DNA of 64,000 nt, taken from Thermomonas alba (GTDB lineage: Bacteria; Pseudomonadota; Gammaproteobacteria; Xanthomonadales; Xanthomonadaceae). This document shows, piece after piece, positions 1 through 10,485 of this stretch (position 1 is the first letter of the stretch; every line of letters begins with the position of its first letter). The stretch lies in assembly GCF_022419205.1 (NCBI RefSeq), contig NZ_JAJOZU010000005.1:217681-281680 (forward strand), written 5' to 3'. The notes under the pieces are model-generated. The model was given only the letters and a program-made list of their open reading frames with translations, made no database searches and was not told the DNA's origin. A program made the position numbers and the translations under genes.

Positions 1-1513
<1,513 letters not shown>

Positions 1514-1521
1514 TTACGCGA

Positions 1522-3303
1522 CTATTTGCGCCTGGGCAGGTAAAGATCAGTGATGGTGCCGTCGTACACCTCGGCCGCCATCCCCACCGATTCGCTCAGG
1601 GTCGGGTGCGGATGGATGGTGTGGCCGATGTCCTCGACCTCGCAGCCCATCTCGATCGCCAGCGCGATCTCGGCGATCAGCTCGCCCGCGTGCGCGCCGA
1701 CGATGCCGCCGCCGATCACGCGATGGGTGGCCTCGTCGAACACCAGCTTGGTGAAGCCTTCGGTGCGCCCCAGGCCGATCGCGCGGCCCGAGGCCGCCCA
1801 CGGAAACTTGCCCACGCCGATCTTCAAGCCCTTGGCTTTGGCCTCGGCCTCGGTGACGCCGACCCAGGCGATTTCCGGATCGGTGTAGGCCACGCTCGGG
1901 ATCACCCGCGCCACCCATTCCCTCTTCATGCCGGCGGCAACTTCGGCCGCGAGCTTGCCCTCGTGGGTGGCCTTGTGCGCCAGCATCGGCTGCCCGACCA
2001 GATCGCCGATGGCGAAGATGTGCGGCACGTTGGTGCGCATCTGCGCATCCACCGGGATCAGTCCGCGCTCGCCGACGCGCACCCCCGCCTTCTCGGCCCC
2101 CAGCTTGGCGCCATTGGCGCTGCGCCCAACCGCCACCAGCACGCGATCGAACAGCTTGACCTCGGGGATGGACTCGCCCTCGAACGTGCAGGCGATGCCG
2201 TTCTTCTGCGCCTTCGCCTCGACCACCCTGGTCTTGAGGTGGATGGCCACGCCCTGTTTTTTCAGGCGGTCGGCCAGCGGCTTGACCAAGTCGGCATCCG
2301 CGCCGGGGATCAGCTGCGGCATGAACTCGACCACCGTCACCTCCGCGCCCAGCGCACGATAGACGGTGGCCATTTCCAGCCCGATGATGCCGCCGCCGAC
2401 CACCAGCAGCTTTTTCGGAATCTCAGCCAACTGCAGCGCATCGGTGGAATCCATGATGCGCGGATCGCCCCACGGGAAGCCCGCCAGCTTCACTGGCTGG
2501 CTGCCCGCGGCGATGATGCACTGACCGAAGCGCAGCCGCTGGACGCTGCCATCCGCGGCGGCAATCTCGAGCTCATTGGCGGAAACGAACTGCGCCGTAC
2601 CCTGCACGGTGCGCACCTTGCGCTGCCTGGCCATGCCGGCCAGGCCCTGGGTGAGCTGACCGACCACCTTGTCCTTGTACGCGCGCAGCTTGTCGAGATG
2701 CAGCTTCGGTTTGCCGAACTCGACGCCGTAGTCGCTGGCGTGCGCGGCCTGGGCGATCACCTCGGCAGCGTGCAGCAGCGCCTTCGATGGGATGCAGCCG
2801 ACGTTGAGGCAGACGCCGCCGAGCGTGGGGTAGCGTTCGACCAGCACGGTGTCGAGCCCGAGATCGGCGGCACGGAACGCGGCGGTATAGCCGCCGGGGC
2901 CGGCGCCGATCACCACCAGCGCGCATTCGATGTCGGCTTTGCGGCCGGAGGTGGCGGCCGTCTGCAGCAGGGGCGCCGCCTGCTCCGGCTTCGCAGCCGG
3001 GGCGGCGGCAGGCGCTGGCGCTGGGGCCACCACCGGCGCCGGCGCCTGCTGCGCATCGCCGCTCGCCGCGGTCTCGATGATCGCGATCACGCTGCCTTCC
3101 GACACCGTATCGCCCAGCTTCACCTTGAGCGCCTTGATGACGCCGTCGGCGGCCGCCGGCACCTCCATGGTCGCCTTGTCGGACTCCAGCGTGACCAGGC
3201 CCTGGTCCTTTTTCACCGTATCGCCGACCGCCACCAGCACTTCGATCACCGGGACATCGGCATGGCCGCCGATGTCGGGCACCTTGCTTTCGATCTCCGC
3301 CAT
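1522..3303 (-). CDS. lpdA: Dihydrolipoamide dehydrogenase (E3) with N-terminal lipoyl domain
   Basis: E3 of the pyruvate dehydrogenase complex, which reoxidises dihydrolipoamide with FAD and NAD+. It has 593 residues, longer than the usual ~475 because of an N-terminal lipoyl domain (about 1-80, lipoylated Lys in LESDKATME) and an Ala/Pro-rich linker (about 85-115). The FAD-binding motif is VVIGAGPGGYTAAF, the redox-active disulfide lies in GGVCLNVGCIPSK, the NAD motif is VVGGGIIGLEMA, and the catalytic His-Glu pair lies near the C-terminus in HTIHPHPTLSE. The start ATG at 3303 has a GAGGAG ribosome site 8 nt upstream, and an in-frame start 15 nt further up has no such site. It lies 18 nt downstream of aceF, so the two are almost certainly cotranscribed. 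Lipoyl-bearing E3 proteins are known from Neisseria and xanthomonads. Confidence 0.96.
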   Translation of the reverse strand: MAEIESKVPDIGGHADVPVIEVLVAVGDTVKKDQGLVTLESDKATMEVPAAADGVIKALKVKLGDTVSEGSVIAIIETAASGDAQQAPAPVVAPAPAPAAAPAAKPEQAAPLLQTAATSGRKADIECALVVIGAGPGGYTAAFRAADLGLDTVLVERYPTLGGVCLNVGCIPSKALLHAAEVIAQAAHASDYGVEFGKPKLHLDKLRAYKDKVVGQLTQGLAGMARQRKVRTVQGTAQFVSANELEIAAADGSVQRLRFGQCIIAAGSQPVKLAGFPWGDPRIMDSTDALQLAEIPKKLLVVGGGIIGLEMATVYRALGAEVTVVEFMPQLIPGADADLVKPLADRLKKQGVAIHLKTRVVEAKAQKNGIACTFEGESIPEVKLFDRVLVAVGRSANGAKLGAEKAGVRVGERGLIPVDAQMRTNVPHIFAIGDLVGQPMLAHKATHEGKLAAEVAAGMKREWVARVIPSVAYTDPEIAWVGVTEAEAKAKGLKIGVGKFPWAASGRAIGLGRTEGFTKLVFDEATHRVIGGGIVGAHAGELIAEIALAIEMGCEVEDIGHTIHPHPTLSESVGMAAEVYDGTITDLYLPRRK

Positions 3304-3321
3304 CCGAGTTCTCCTCACGAT

Positions 3322-4683
3322 TCAGAGCATGGCCCGACGCAGGTCGGCCAGCAGTTGCCCCAGGTAGCTGGTGAAGCGCGCCGCCGCGGCGCCGTCGATC
3401 ACGCGGTGGTCGTAGCTGAGCGACAGCGGCAGCATGAGGCGCGGCTGGAACTGCTTGCCGTCCCACACCGGCTTGGTCTCCGACTTGGAGACGCCGAGGA
3501 TGGCCACTTCCGGCGCGTTGATGATCGGCGTGAACGCGGTGCCGCCGATCCCGCCCAGCGAACTGATGGTGAACGTGCCGCCCTGCATCTGCTCGGGCTT
3601 GAGTTTGCCCTCACGCGCCAGCGCCGCCAGCTCGCCCATCTCGCGCGCGATCTCCAGCACGCCTTTCTGATCCGCATCGCGCAGCACCGGCACCACCAGC
3701 CCGTTCGGCGTATCAGCCGCGAACCCGATGTGGTAGTAGCGCTTGAGGACGAGATCATCCCCTTCCAATGATGCGTTGAAGGTCGGGAACTTCTTGAGCG
3801 CCGCCACGCAGGCCTTGATCAGAAAGGCCAGCAACGTGACCTTGCCGGCCTTGCCCGCGGCGATGGCCTTGGCGTTCTCCTCGTTGAGCGCCACCCGCAG
3901 CGCCTCCAGCTCGGTGATGTCGGCCATATCGTGCTGGGTGACGTGCGGGATCATCGCCCAGTTGCGCGCGAGGTTGGCGCCGGAAATCTTCTGAATGCGC
4001 GACAGCGGCCGGGTTTCGACCGGGCCGAACTTGGCGAAATCCACCTTCGGCCACGGGATCAGGTTCAGCCCGCCACCACCTGCCACCGCCGGCGCGGACG
4101 CAGGCGCGCCGCCACTGGCCAGCGCCGCCTTCACGAACGCCTGCACGTCTTCTTTCAGGATGCGGCCACCGCGTCCGCTGCCGGTCACGCGCCCAAGATC
4201 CACGCCCAACTCACGCGCGAACAGGCGCACCGCAGGACTCGCATACGGCACCTTCTCGGGCAGTATGGCCTCCGCCTCGAACCGCATCGGCGGGATGCCG
4301 GGCTGACCCGGCTCGGCCACCGGCGCCAACGCCGGCACCGGCGCGCCGCTCTCCACCGCGAGCGCAGGCGTTGGCACTGGCTTGGGCGGCTCCGGCACGG
4401 GCGCGGCCGGCGCCGCCGGCGCGGGCGCTTCTGTCGTGGCCTGGGCGATCTCGATCAGCGCCACCAGCGTGCCCTCGGAGACGGTATCGCCCAGTTTCAC
4501 CTTCAACTCGCGCACCACCCCAGCGAACGGCGAGGGTACTTCCATCGTCGCCTTGTCCGACTCCAGCGTGACCAGCCCCTGGTCCTTGGCCACGGTATCG
4601 CCGGGCTGCACCAGCAACTCGATCACCGGCACGTCGGTATGCCCGCCGATGTCGGGCACGCGCGCTTCTCTCAGTTCGGCCAT
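3322..4683 (-). CDS. aceF: Pyruvate dehydrogenase E2, dihydrolipoyllysine acetyltransferase
   Basis: E2 core of the pyruvate dehydrogenase complex, transferring the acetyl group from lipoyl-lysine to CoA. It has 453 residues. One lipoyl domain (about 2-75, Lys in LESDKATME) is followed by a Pro/Ala linker, a peripheral-subunit-binding domain (about 128-165, starting YASPAVRLFARELGVD) and the catalytic domain. The active-site motif DHRVIDG lies near the C-terminus. A single lipoyl domain on E2 is short next to the three of E. coli. The following E3 gene carries another, highly similar lipoyl domain. The start MAELREARV was preferred to an in-frame start 42 nt upstream because homology begins there. 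No aceE (E1) gene lies in the window: the gene upstream is an unrelated copper chaperone. Confidence 0.95.
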   Translation of the reverse strand: MAELREARVPDIGGHTDVPVIELLVQPGDTVAKDQGLVTLESDKATMEVPSPFAGVVRELKVKLGDTVSEGTLVALIEIAQATTEAPAPAAPAAPVPEPPKPVPTPALAVESGAPVPALAPVAEPGQPGIPPMRFEAEAILPEKVPYASPAVRLFARELGVDLGRVTGSGRGGRILKEDVQAFVKAALASGGAPASAPAVAGGGGLNLIPWPKVDFAKFGPVETRPLSRIQKISGANLARNWAMIPHVTQHDMADITELEALRVALNEENAKAIAAGKAGKVTLLAFLIKACVAALKKFPTFNASLEGDDLVLKRYYHIGFAADTPNGLVVPVLRDADQKGVLEIAREMGELAALAREGKLKPEQMQGGTFTISSLGGIGGTAFTPIINAPEVAILGVSKSETKPVWDGKQFQPRLMLPLSLSYDHRVIDGAAAARFTSYLGQLLADLRRAML

Positions 4684-4862
4684 GTCGTCAGTCTCCGCCG
4701 CAGGGAAAGCGCTATGGGAGCACATCCCGCCATACCCAGCAAATCGAACAGCGCGAAAGCTTCAGTTTTACCCGGATTTTTCATTCGAGCGCACGATGAT
4801 GCGCCGAAAAACGCCTCATCCCGCGCGCAAGAGGCATTTCACCCCCGGCAAAACCCGCCCGC

Positions 4863-5303
4863 TCAGCGCGCCCCCAAGGCACGCACCTGGAAACTCACCG
4901 GAACCGCACCAGCGCGCTCGAACACCAGCGTAGCCGGCACCTGCATCCCCGGCATCAGCGCCTGCCGCGGCTGGATGAACATCAGGTGATAACTGCCGGG
5001 CTTGAGCTCCACCTGCCCGTGCGCCGGCACGGTCAGGCCGTCCGGCAGGGCACGCATGCGCATCACTCCGCCGTCGGCGAAGGTTTCGTGCAGTTCCACC
5101 CGCGCCGCCTCGGGGCTTTCCACCCGCAGCAGGCGGTCGGCCTGATCGCCGGGATTGACCAGGATGGCGAACCCGCCGGCCACGCGCGCGCCCGGCGGAG
5201 TGGCGCGCATCCACGGGGCCTGCACCTGCACTCCGACCGGACCGGCGGCCAGCGCCGGCAGGCTCAGCCACAGGGCCAACAGCGCGGTCATGATCACTCG
5301 CAT
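4863..5303 (-). CDS. Periplasmic copper chaperone, PCuAC/DUF461 family
   Basis: 146-residue exported protein. A signal peptide is evident at residues 1-21 (MRVIMTALLALWLSLPALAA). The mature part carries the copper-binding pattern of the PCuAC family: His in LHETF, Met 11 residues later in VMRMR, then HLM about 23 residues further on, close to the H-X10-M-X21-H-X-M signature. Family members deliver Cu(I) to the CuA centre of cytochrome c oxidase. Here it stands alone between transketolase and aceF, without the usual Sco partner. The start at 5303 has GAGGAG 7 nt upstream. Confidence 0.85.
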   Translation of the reverse strand: MRVIMTALLALWLSLPALAAGPVGVQVQAPWMRATPPGARVAGGFAILVNPGDQADRLLRVESPEAARVELHETFADGGVMRMRALPDGLTVPAHGQVELKPGSYHLMFIQPRQALMPGMQVPATLVFERAGAVPVSFQVRALGAR

Positions 5304-5382
5304 CGCATCGCTCCTCACATTTGACGTTGCCATGAGTCAAGCATCGCGCGGGCGTGAGCGGCTCACGCTGAACCCGACCCGG

Positions 5383-7368
5383 TCACAGCGCGCGCGCCGC
5401 CGCGACGATGTGCTCGACGGTGATGCCGAAGTGCGGGAACAAGGCCTCCGCCGGGGCGCTGGCGCCGAAGCTGTCGATGCCCACCACCGCGCCGTCCAGG
5501 CCCACGTACTGGCGCCAGAATCCGGTGATGCCGGCTTCCACCGCCACCCGCCTGCGGCAGGCCTTGGGCAACACCGATTCGCGGTAGGCCGCGTCCTGGC
5601 GCTCGAACACGGTGGTCGAGGGCATCGACACCACGCGCACGTGGTCGCCCAGCTGCTGCGCGGCCTGCATCGCCAGCCCGACCTCGCTGCCGGTGGCGAT
5701 GAGGATGAGCTCCGGCGCGCCCACGCTGTCCTTCAGCACGTAGCCGCCGCGCGCGATCGCGGCCAGCTGCGCCTCGCTGCGCGTCTGGTGTGGCAGGATC
5801 TGACGGCTGAATACCAGGCAGGACGGACCGTCGGTGCGGGCAATCGCCATTTTCCAGGCCACCGCCGATTCCACCGCATCGCACGGACGCCAGACGTCGT
5901 TGTTCGGGATCTGGCGCAGCGAAGCCAGGTGCTCCACCGGCTGATGGGTGGGGCCATCCTCGCCCAGACCGATCGAGTCGTGGGTATAGACGTGGATCGC
6001 GCGGACCCCCATCAATGCGCTCATACGCACTGCGTTGCGGGCGTAATCGGAAAACACCAGGAAGGTGGCATCGAATGGAATGAACCCGCCGTGCAGGGCC
6101 AGGCCGTTGCTGATCGCGCTCATGCCAAACTCGCGCACGCCGTAATAGACATAGCGGGCGTCGGGATCCATGCGGGTCACTGATTGGCAGCCCTTCCAGA
6201 GCGTCAGATTGGAATGGGCCAGATCCGCCGAGCCGCCGACCAGCTCCGGCAGCAACGGCGCGAAGGCTTCGATCGCGTTCTGCGAAGCCTTGCGGCTGGC
6301 GATGGAAGGCCCCTCCTGTGCGGTGCGGGCGATGAAGGCATCGGCCGCGGCGGCGAACCCGGCCGGTAGCGCGCCGGACAGGCGGCGCTCGAACTCGGCC
6401 GCCGCCTCCGGATACGCGGCCTTGTAGGCGGCGAAACGGGCGTTCCAGTCGGCTTCGGCGGCGGCGCGGTCGCGCCGCCGCCAGCCGGCATAGATCTCGG
6501 CCGGGATCTCGAACGGCGCGTGCGGCCAGCCCAGCGCCTGGCGGGTGGCGGCGACCTCGTCCTTGCCCAGCGGCGCGCCGTGGCTGGACTCCTTGCCGGC
6601 CTTGTTCGGCGAACCAAAGCCGATCGTGGTGCGGCAGCAGATCAGGGTCGGCCTGCCCTCGGACTTCAGCGCGGTCTCGATGGCGGTCTTGATCTCCACC
6701 GGGTCGTGCCCGTCCACTCCGCGGATCACGTTCCAGCCGTAGGCCTCGAAACGCTTCGGGGTGTCGTCGGTGAACCAGCCGACGGTGTCGCCATCGATGC
6801 TGATGTGGTTGTCGTCCCAGAACGCGATCAGCTTGTGCAGGCCCCAGGTGCCGGCCAGCGAGGCGGCCTCATGCGAGATGCCTTCCATCAGGCAGCCGTC
6901 GCCCAGGAACACCCAGGTGCGATGATCGACGATGGTATGCCCATCGCGGTTGTAGCGCTGCGCCAGCAGCTTTTCCGCCAGCGCGAAGCCGACCGCATTG
7001 GCCAGACCCTGCCCCAGCGGGCCGGTGGTGGTCTCCACCCCCGGGGTGACATGGTTCTCCGGATGCCCCGGAGTGCGGCTGCCCAGCTGGCGGAAGCGCT
7101 TGAGTTCCTCGATCGGCAGGTCGAAGCCGGCCAGATGCAGCAGCGCATACTGCAGCATCGAGCCGTGCCCGTTGGACAATACGAAGCGATCGCGATCCAC
7201 CCAGCCGGGATTGGCCGGGTTCACTTTCAGATAGTCATTCCACAACACCTCGGCAATGTCGGCCATGCCCATCGGCATGCCCGGGTGGCCGGAGTTGGCG
7301 GCCTGCACTGCGTCGATGGCGAGGAAACGGATGGCGTTGGCGAGATCGCGGCGGCTGGGCGTCGTCAT
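5383..7368 (-). CDS. tkt: Transketolase
   Basis: Thiamine-diphosphate enzyme of the non-oxidative pentose phosphate pathway, moving two-carbon ketol units between sugar phosphates in the cytoplasm. The 661-residue length is typical. Landmarks are the N-terminal [15 protein letters not shown], the substrate-binding [20 protein letters not shown], the ThDP motif beginning [13 protein letters not shown], the pyrimidine-domain [19 protein letters not shown] and the [19 protein letters not shown] segment. The motif end reads WDDNHIS. The start MTTPSRRDL is the only sensible ATG. The gene appears monocistronic, with 80-90 nt gaps on both sides. Confidence 0.97.
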   Translation of the reverse strand: MTTPSRRDLANAIRFLAIDAVQAANSGHPGMPMGMADIAEVLWNDYLKVNPANPGWVDRDRFVLSNGHGSMLQYALLHLAGFDLPIEELKRFRQLGSRTPGHPENHVTPGVETTTGPLGQGLANAVGFALAEKLLAQRYNRDGHTIVDHRTWVFLGDGCLMEGISHEAASLAGTWGLHKLIAFWDDNHISIDGDTVGWFTDDTPKRFEAYGWNVIRGVDGHDPVEIKTAIETALKSEGRPTLICCRTTIGFGSPNKAGKESSHGAPLGKDEVAATRQALGWPHAPFEIPAEIYAGWRRRDRAAAEADWNARFAAYKAAYPEAAAEFERRLSGALPAGFAAAADAFIARTAQEGPSIASRKASQNAIEAFAPLLPELVGGSADLAHSNLTLWKGCQSVTRMDPDARYVYYGVREFGMSAISNGLALHGGFIPFDATFLVFSDYARNAVRMSALMGVRAIHVYTHDSIGLGEDGPTHQPVEHLASLRQIPNNDVWRPCDAVESAVAWKMAIARTDGPSCLVFSRQILPHQTRSEAQLAAIARGGYVLKDSVGAPELILIATGSEVGLAMQAAQQLGDHVRVVSMPSTTVFERQDAAYRESVLPKACRRRVAVEAGITGFWRQYVGLDGAVVGIDSFGASAPAEALFPHFGITVEHIVAAARAL

Positions 7369-7455
7369 GGCGGAAGGCGAATCGTAGGGAATGCCTATTG
7401 TCCCATCCCGGACGGGGCGCTGTCGCGCGGCGGGCCCGCCAGCGCCGTGCAGGCC

Positions 7456-8796
7456 TCAGCGCACGATGTCGTCCAGCTTCTCCGCCGCGGAATCGCCCAG
7501 CTCGCTCTCACCGCTGCGATTGGCCACCACCACCGCCATCGCCAGATCGCCGGTCACGTTCAGCGAGGTGCGACACATGTCGAGGAACGTGTTCACGCCC
7601 AGGATGATGCCGATACCCTCGGGCTTGAGGCCCACGATGCCGCAGATCATCGCGATCACCGGCAGCGAGCCGGACGGGATGCTAGCAGTGCCGATGCCGC
7701 CGAGGATGCACAGCACCAGCACCAGCGCCTGCTCGCCCAGCGGCAGGTGCATGCCATAGACCTGCGCCAGGAACAGGATGGTGATGCCCTCGAACAACGC
7801 CGAGCCGTGATGGCTGGCCGAGGCGCCCACGGTCAGCACGAAGCGGCTGATCTTGCGCGGCAGCTTCAGGTTCTCCTCGGCCACGCGCAGCGTCACCGGC
7901 AGCGTGGCCGCCGAGGACGCGGTGGCGAACGCGGTCAGCGAGGCTTCCTGGGAGCCGCGGAAGAACTCGCGGATGCCCATCCCGCCCATGAACTTCACCC
8001 ACAGCGGCAGCACCACGAACCCGTGGATGGCCAGCGCCAGCACCACCGTGACCACGAACCAGCCTAGCCCGACCAGCACATCCCAGCCCAGCTGCGCGCA
8101 CAGGATGAACATGAAGCAGGCCACCGCATAGGGCGCGAGCTTCACGAACATCCCGATCAGGTGCATGCACACCTCGAACAGCCCATGCAGGGTGTTCTTG
8201 AACGCCTGGGTGCCGGGAGTGGGCCGCATCACCAGGCCGATGCCGAACATCAGCGCGAAGAACACGATGCCCAGCTTCTTGCTGTCGTCGCCCATGGCGC
8301 CGACGATGTTGTGCGGGACGATGTCGACGATGATGTCGACGATGTGCAGCTCGCGGCCCTTCTCGACGATGGCGCCGGTCTTCGCCGCGTTGCTGCTCAG
8401 TGCCTGCTCCACCAGCGCCGGGTCCATGTGCGTCCCCGGCTGCAGCAGGTTGGCCATCACCAGCCCGATCAGCACCGCGATCCCGGTGACCACCGCGGTA
8501 TAGACCAGCGTGCGCCAGCCCAGCCGGCCCAGGCTGGCGACATCGCCCAGCTCGGCCACGCCCAGCACCAGCGCCGAGAAGATCAGCGGCACCACCATCA
8601 TGAACAGCAGGTTGAGGAAGATCGTGCCGAACGGGCGCGCAGCGTACTGGATCACGTCGCTCACCCAGCCGGCGCCGGGCGCGACCACGTGCACCGCCAG
8701 CCCCAGCAGGGTGCCGAGCAGGAAGCCGATGCCGACTTTCAGATGCAACGGCAGGCCCTTGGCAGACGCGACGGGCGTGGAATCGGTCGTGTGCAT
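7456..8796 (-). CDS. Dicarboxylate/amino acid:cation symporter (DAACS family)
   Basis: Inner-membrane sodium- or proton-coupled transporter of the GltP/DctA family, 446 residues, with about eight transmembrane segments starting at residues 15-40. Family hallmarks are visible: the serine-rich re-entrant loop FATASSAATLPVT, the second hairpin GGIGTASIPSGSL, and the substrate-binding helix LGVNTFLDMCRTSLNVTGD. The NTFLDMCRTSLNV version keeps the Asp and Arg expected for acidic substrates. Dicarboxylates and glutamate/aspartate cannot be told apart by eye. It lies downstream of batD on the same strand, but there is no sign that it belongs to either neighbouring operon. Confidence 0.9.
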   Translation of the reverse strand: MHTTDSTPVASAKGLPLHLKVGIGFLLGTLLGLAVHVVAPGAGWVSDVIQYAARPFGTIFLNLLFMMVVPLIFSALVLGVAELGDVASLGRLGWRTLVYTAVVTGIAVLIGLVMANLLQPGTHMDPALVEQALSSNAAKTGAIVEKGRELHIVDIIVDIVPHNIVGAMGDDSKKLGIVFFALMFGIGLVMRPTPGTQAFKNTLHGLFEVCMHLIGMFVKLAPYAVACFMFILCAQLGWDVLVGLGWFVVTVVLALAIHGFVVLPLWVKFMGGMGIREFFRGSQEASLTAFATASSAATLPVTLRVAEENLKLPRKISRFVLTVGASASHHGSALFEGITILFLAQVYGMHLPLGEQALVLVLCILGGIGTASIPSGSLPVIAMICGIVGLKPEGIGIILGVNTFLDMCRTSLNVTGDLAMAVVVANRSGESELGDSAAEKLDDIVR

Positions 8797-8838
8797 GGGA
8801 AGCTCACAAAAAGGCAGAGCCTGCAGCTTAGCAAAGCC

Positions 8839-10485
8839 TCAGCGTGGCTCCGGGTAGAGCGGCGGCAACGCATCATCTGCCGTCGCCCGCGCCGCCGCGC
8901 GCCAGCGCGGACCTTTGGCGAAGGCCTGGCGCAGGGCCTGTAGCGCGGCCTCCGGCGCGCCACCGCCCCAGCGCGCGGCCTGCAGGGCGCGCACGGCCCG
9001 CACCTGCTCCGGACTCTCCAGACGCGCGCAGACTGCGTCCAGATCCTCACCCGCCGCCCCAACTTCTGCGGACAGGGCGCGCGCGATCGCCGCCAGATCG
9101 CCGCTGGCGAGCGCCGCCGGCAGCTCCGGCGCGGCTGGACGCGGCGCGGAAACCTGCGCAGCGGGACTCGGCCTGCGCAGCCGCCAACCGGCCAGGCCGA
9201 TCGCCAGCAGCGCCAGCGTCAGCACTCCCAGCCACAGCCAGAACGTTCGCTCCTCCCGGGCCCCCGCCACAGCCGGCGCCGCAGGCAGCGGCCGCGCTAT
9301 CGCTGGCGCCGGCGCGGGCGCAGCAGCGGCAGGCGCCGGTGCGCCCGTGCTGGCCAGCCCCGGCGCCACCTGCAGCGATAGCGGCGGCAATGCCGTCACC
9401 CGCCGCAGGCCATGCTCGGCATCCCACCACGCCACCCGCGGCCCCGGCAGCGACAGCGCGCCCGGCTGCTGCGGCACCAGCGCAAACACCTGGCGCACGC
9501 TGACCCGCGGCCGTCCATCGACGAAACGCTCCTGCACCTGCGCCGGCTCCGGGAACACCTGCACCCCCGGCGTGGCCGGCCAGGCGAGCGCCGGCGCCTG
9601 CGCGGCGGTGGCGCCATCCGCCTCCAGTTCCACCTCGACATTCGTCGCCGCGCCGGCGAAGGCCTGGGTCGGCGCGCGCAGGTAGCGCAGCTGCAGCGCA
9701 TGCAGCGGCAGCCACGGCGAGGGTGCATCCGCCGGGATTGGCCGCACTTGCAGCAGCCGCGCCGGGGCCGCGGCGGCCACCGGCGTGCGGTCGTCCTCGA
9801 ACAGCGGGCCGGTGAATCCGGCGCCACGGATCGCGTTCAGGCGCGCGCCGGGCAGCAGCAGCGGGCCGCTGCGCTCCGGCACCAACAGGTAGCGCCGCTC
9901 CAGCACCTGGTAGCGGCGGCCACCGAGCATGCGCTGATAGCTGATGTCCTCGCCCACCCGCTGCAGGCTGGCGCCAGCCGGCGGCTCCAGATCGAGCTGG
10001 CCGGACAGCAGCGGGATGGCGTAGTTCAGCCGCACGGTGACGCCCACGGTCTGCTGCACGTAGGGATGCTCGGTATCGACCGTGGTTTCCACGAACACGT
10101 CCGAGTCCGGCGTGGCCGGCTGCACGGTGGGCGCGCGCACCACCAGCCGCAGCGGCGCGGTGCTGGCCTGGCCCACCCGCAGCGCCGGCACCGTCCAGGT
10201 GCCCGCGCCGCGCGGCCGCAGCCCCACCGAAAAAATGGTCTGGCGGCGGGTCTGCCCGTTCACCCATTCGAACTGGCGGCGCACGCTCTGTCCCCCCAGT
10301 TCGAACTGTGCGCGCAGCGGGGCATCGTCGATCTGGTCCACGGCCTGGTCGGTGGCGATGTTCAGCACCACCGTCTCGCCCAGGCTGATCTCATCGCGAT
10401 CCAGCCAGGCGCGGGTCTGCGCCGCGGCCGGCAGCGCGACCCACGCCAGCAGCGCCAGCAGGCCAATGGCGAAGCGCCGGATCAC
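8839..10485 (-). CDS. batD: BatD-like membrane-anchored protein (BatD/oxygen-tolerance family)
   Basis: 548-residue exported protein, last gene of the moxR/bat operon. It has a signal peptide at residues 1-22 (VIRRFAIGLLALLAWVALPAAA), then beta-rich repeats typical of BatD. A Pro/Ala linker near residue 420 precedes a single transmembrane helix (FWLWLGVLTLALLAIGLAGW), and a cytoplasmic tail follows. BatD proteins are thought to work with the VWA proteins BatA and BatB in envelope-stress or aerotolerance functions, but the mechanism is not established. The GTG start at 10485 overlaps the batB stop in a GTGA junction, implying translational coupling. A longer reading upstream would lie inside batB and lacks a signal peptide. 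Confidence 0.82.
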   Translation of the reverse strand: MIRRFAIGLLALLAWVALPAAAQTRAWLDRDEISLGETVVLNIATDQAVDQIDDAPLRAQFELGGQSVRRQFEWVNGQTRRQTIFSVGLRPRGAGTWTVPALRVGQASTAPLRLVVRAPTVQPATPDSDVFVETTVDTEHPYVQQTVGVTVRLNYAIPLLSGQLDLEPPAGASLQRVGEDISYQRMLGGRRYQVLERRYLLVPERSGPLLLPGARLNAIRGAGFTGPLFEDDRTPVAAAAPARLLQVRPIPADAPSPWLPLHALQLRYLRAPTQAFAGAATNVEVELEADGATAAQAPALAWPATPGVQVFPEPAQVQERFVDGRPRVSVRQVFALVPQQPGALSLPGPRVAWWDAEHGLRRVTALPPLSLQVAPGLASTGAPAPAAAAPAPAPAIARPLPAAPAVAGAREERTFWLWLGVLTLALLAIGLAGWRLRRPSPAAQVSAPRPAAPELPAALASGDLAAIARALSAEVGAAGEDLDAVCARLESPEQVRAVRALQAARWGGGAPEAALQALRQAFAKGPRWRAAARATADDALPPLYPEPR

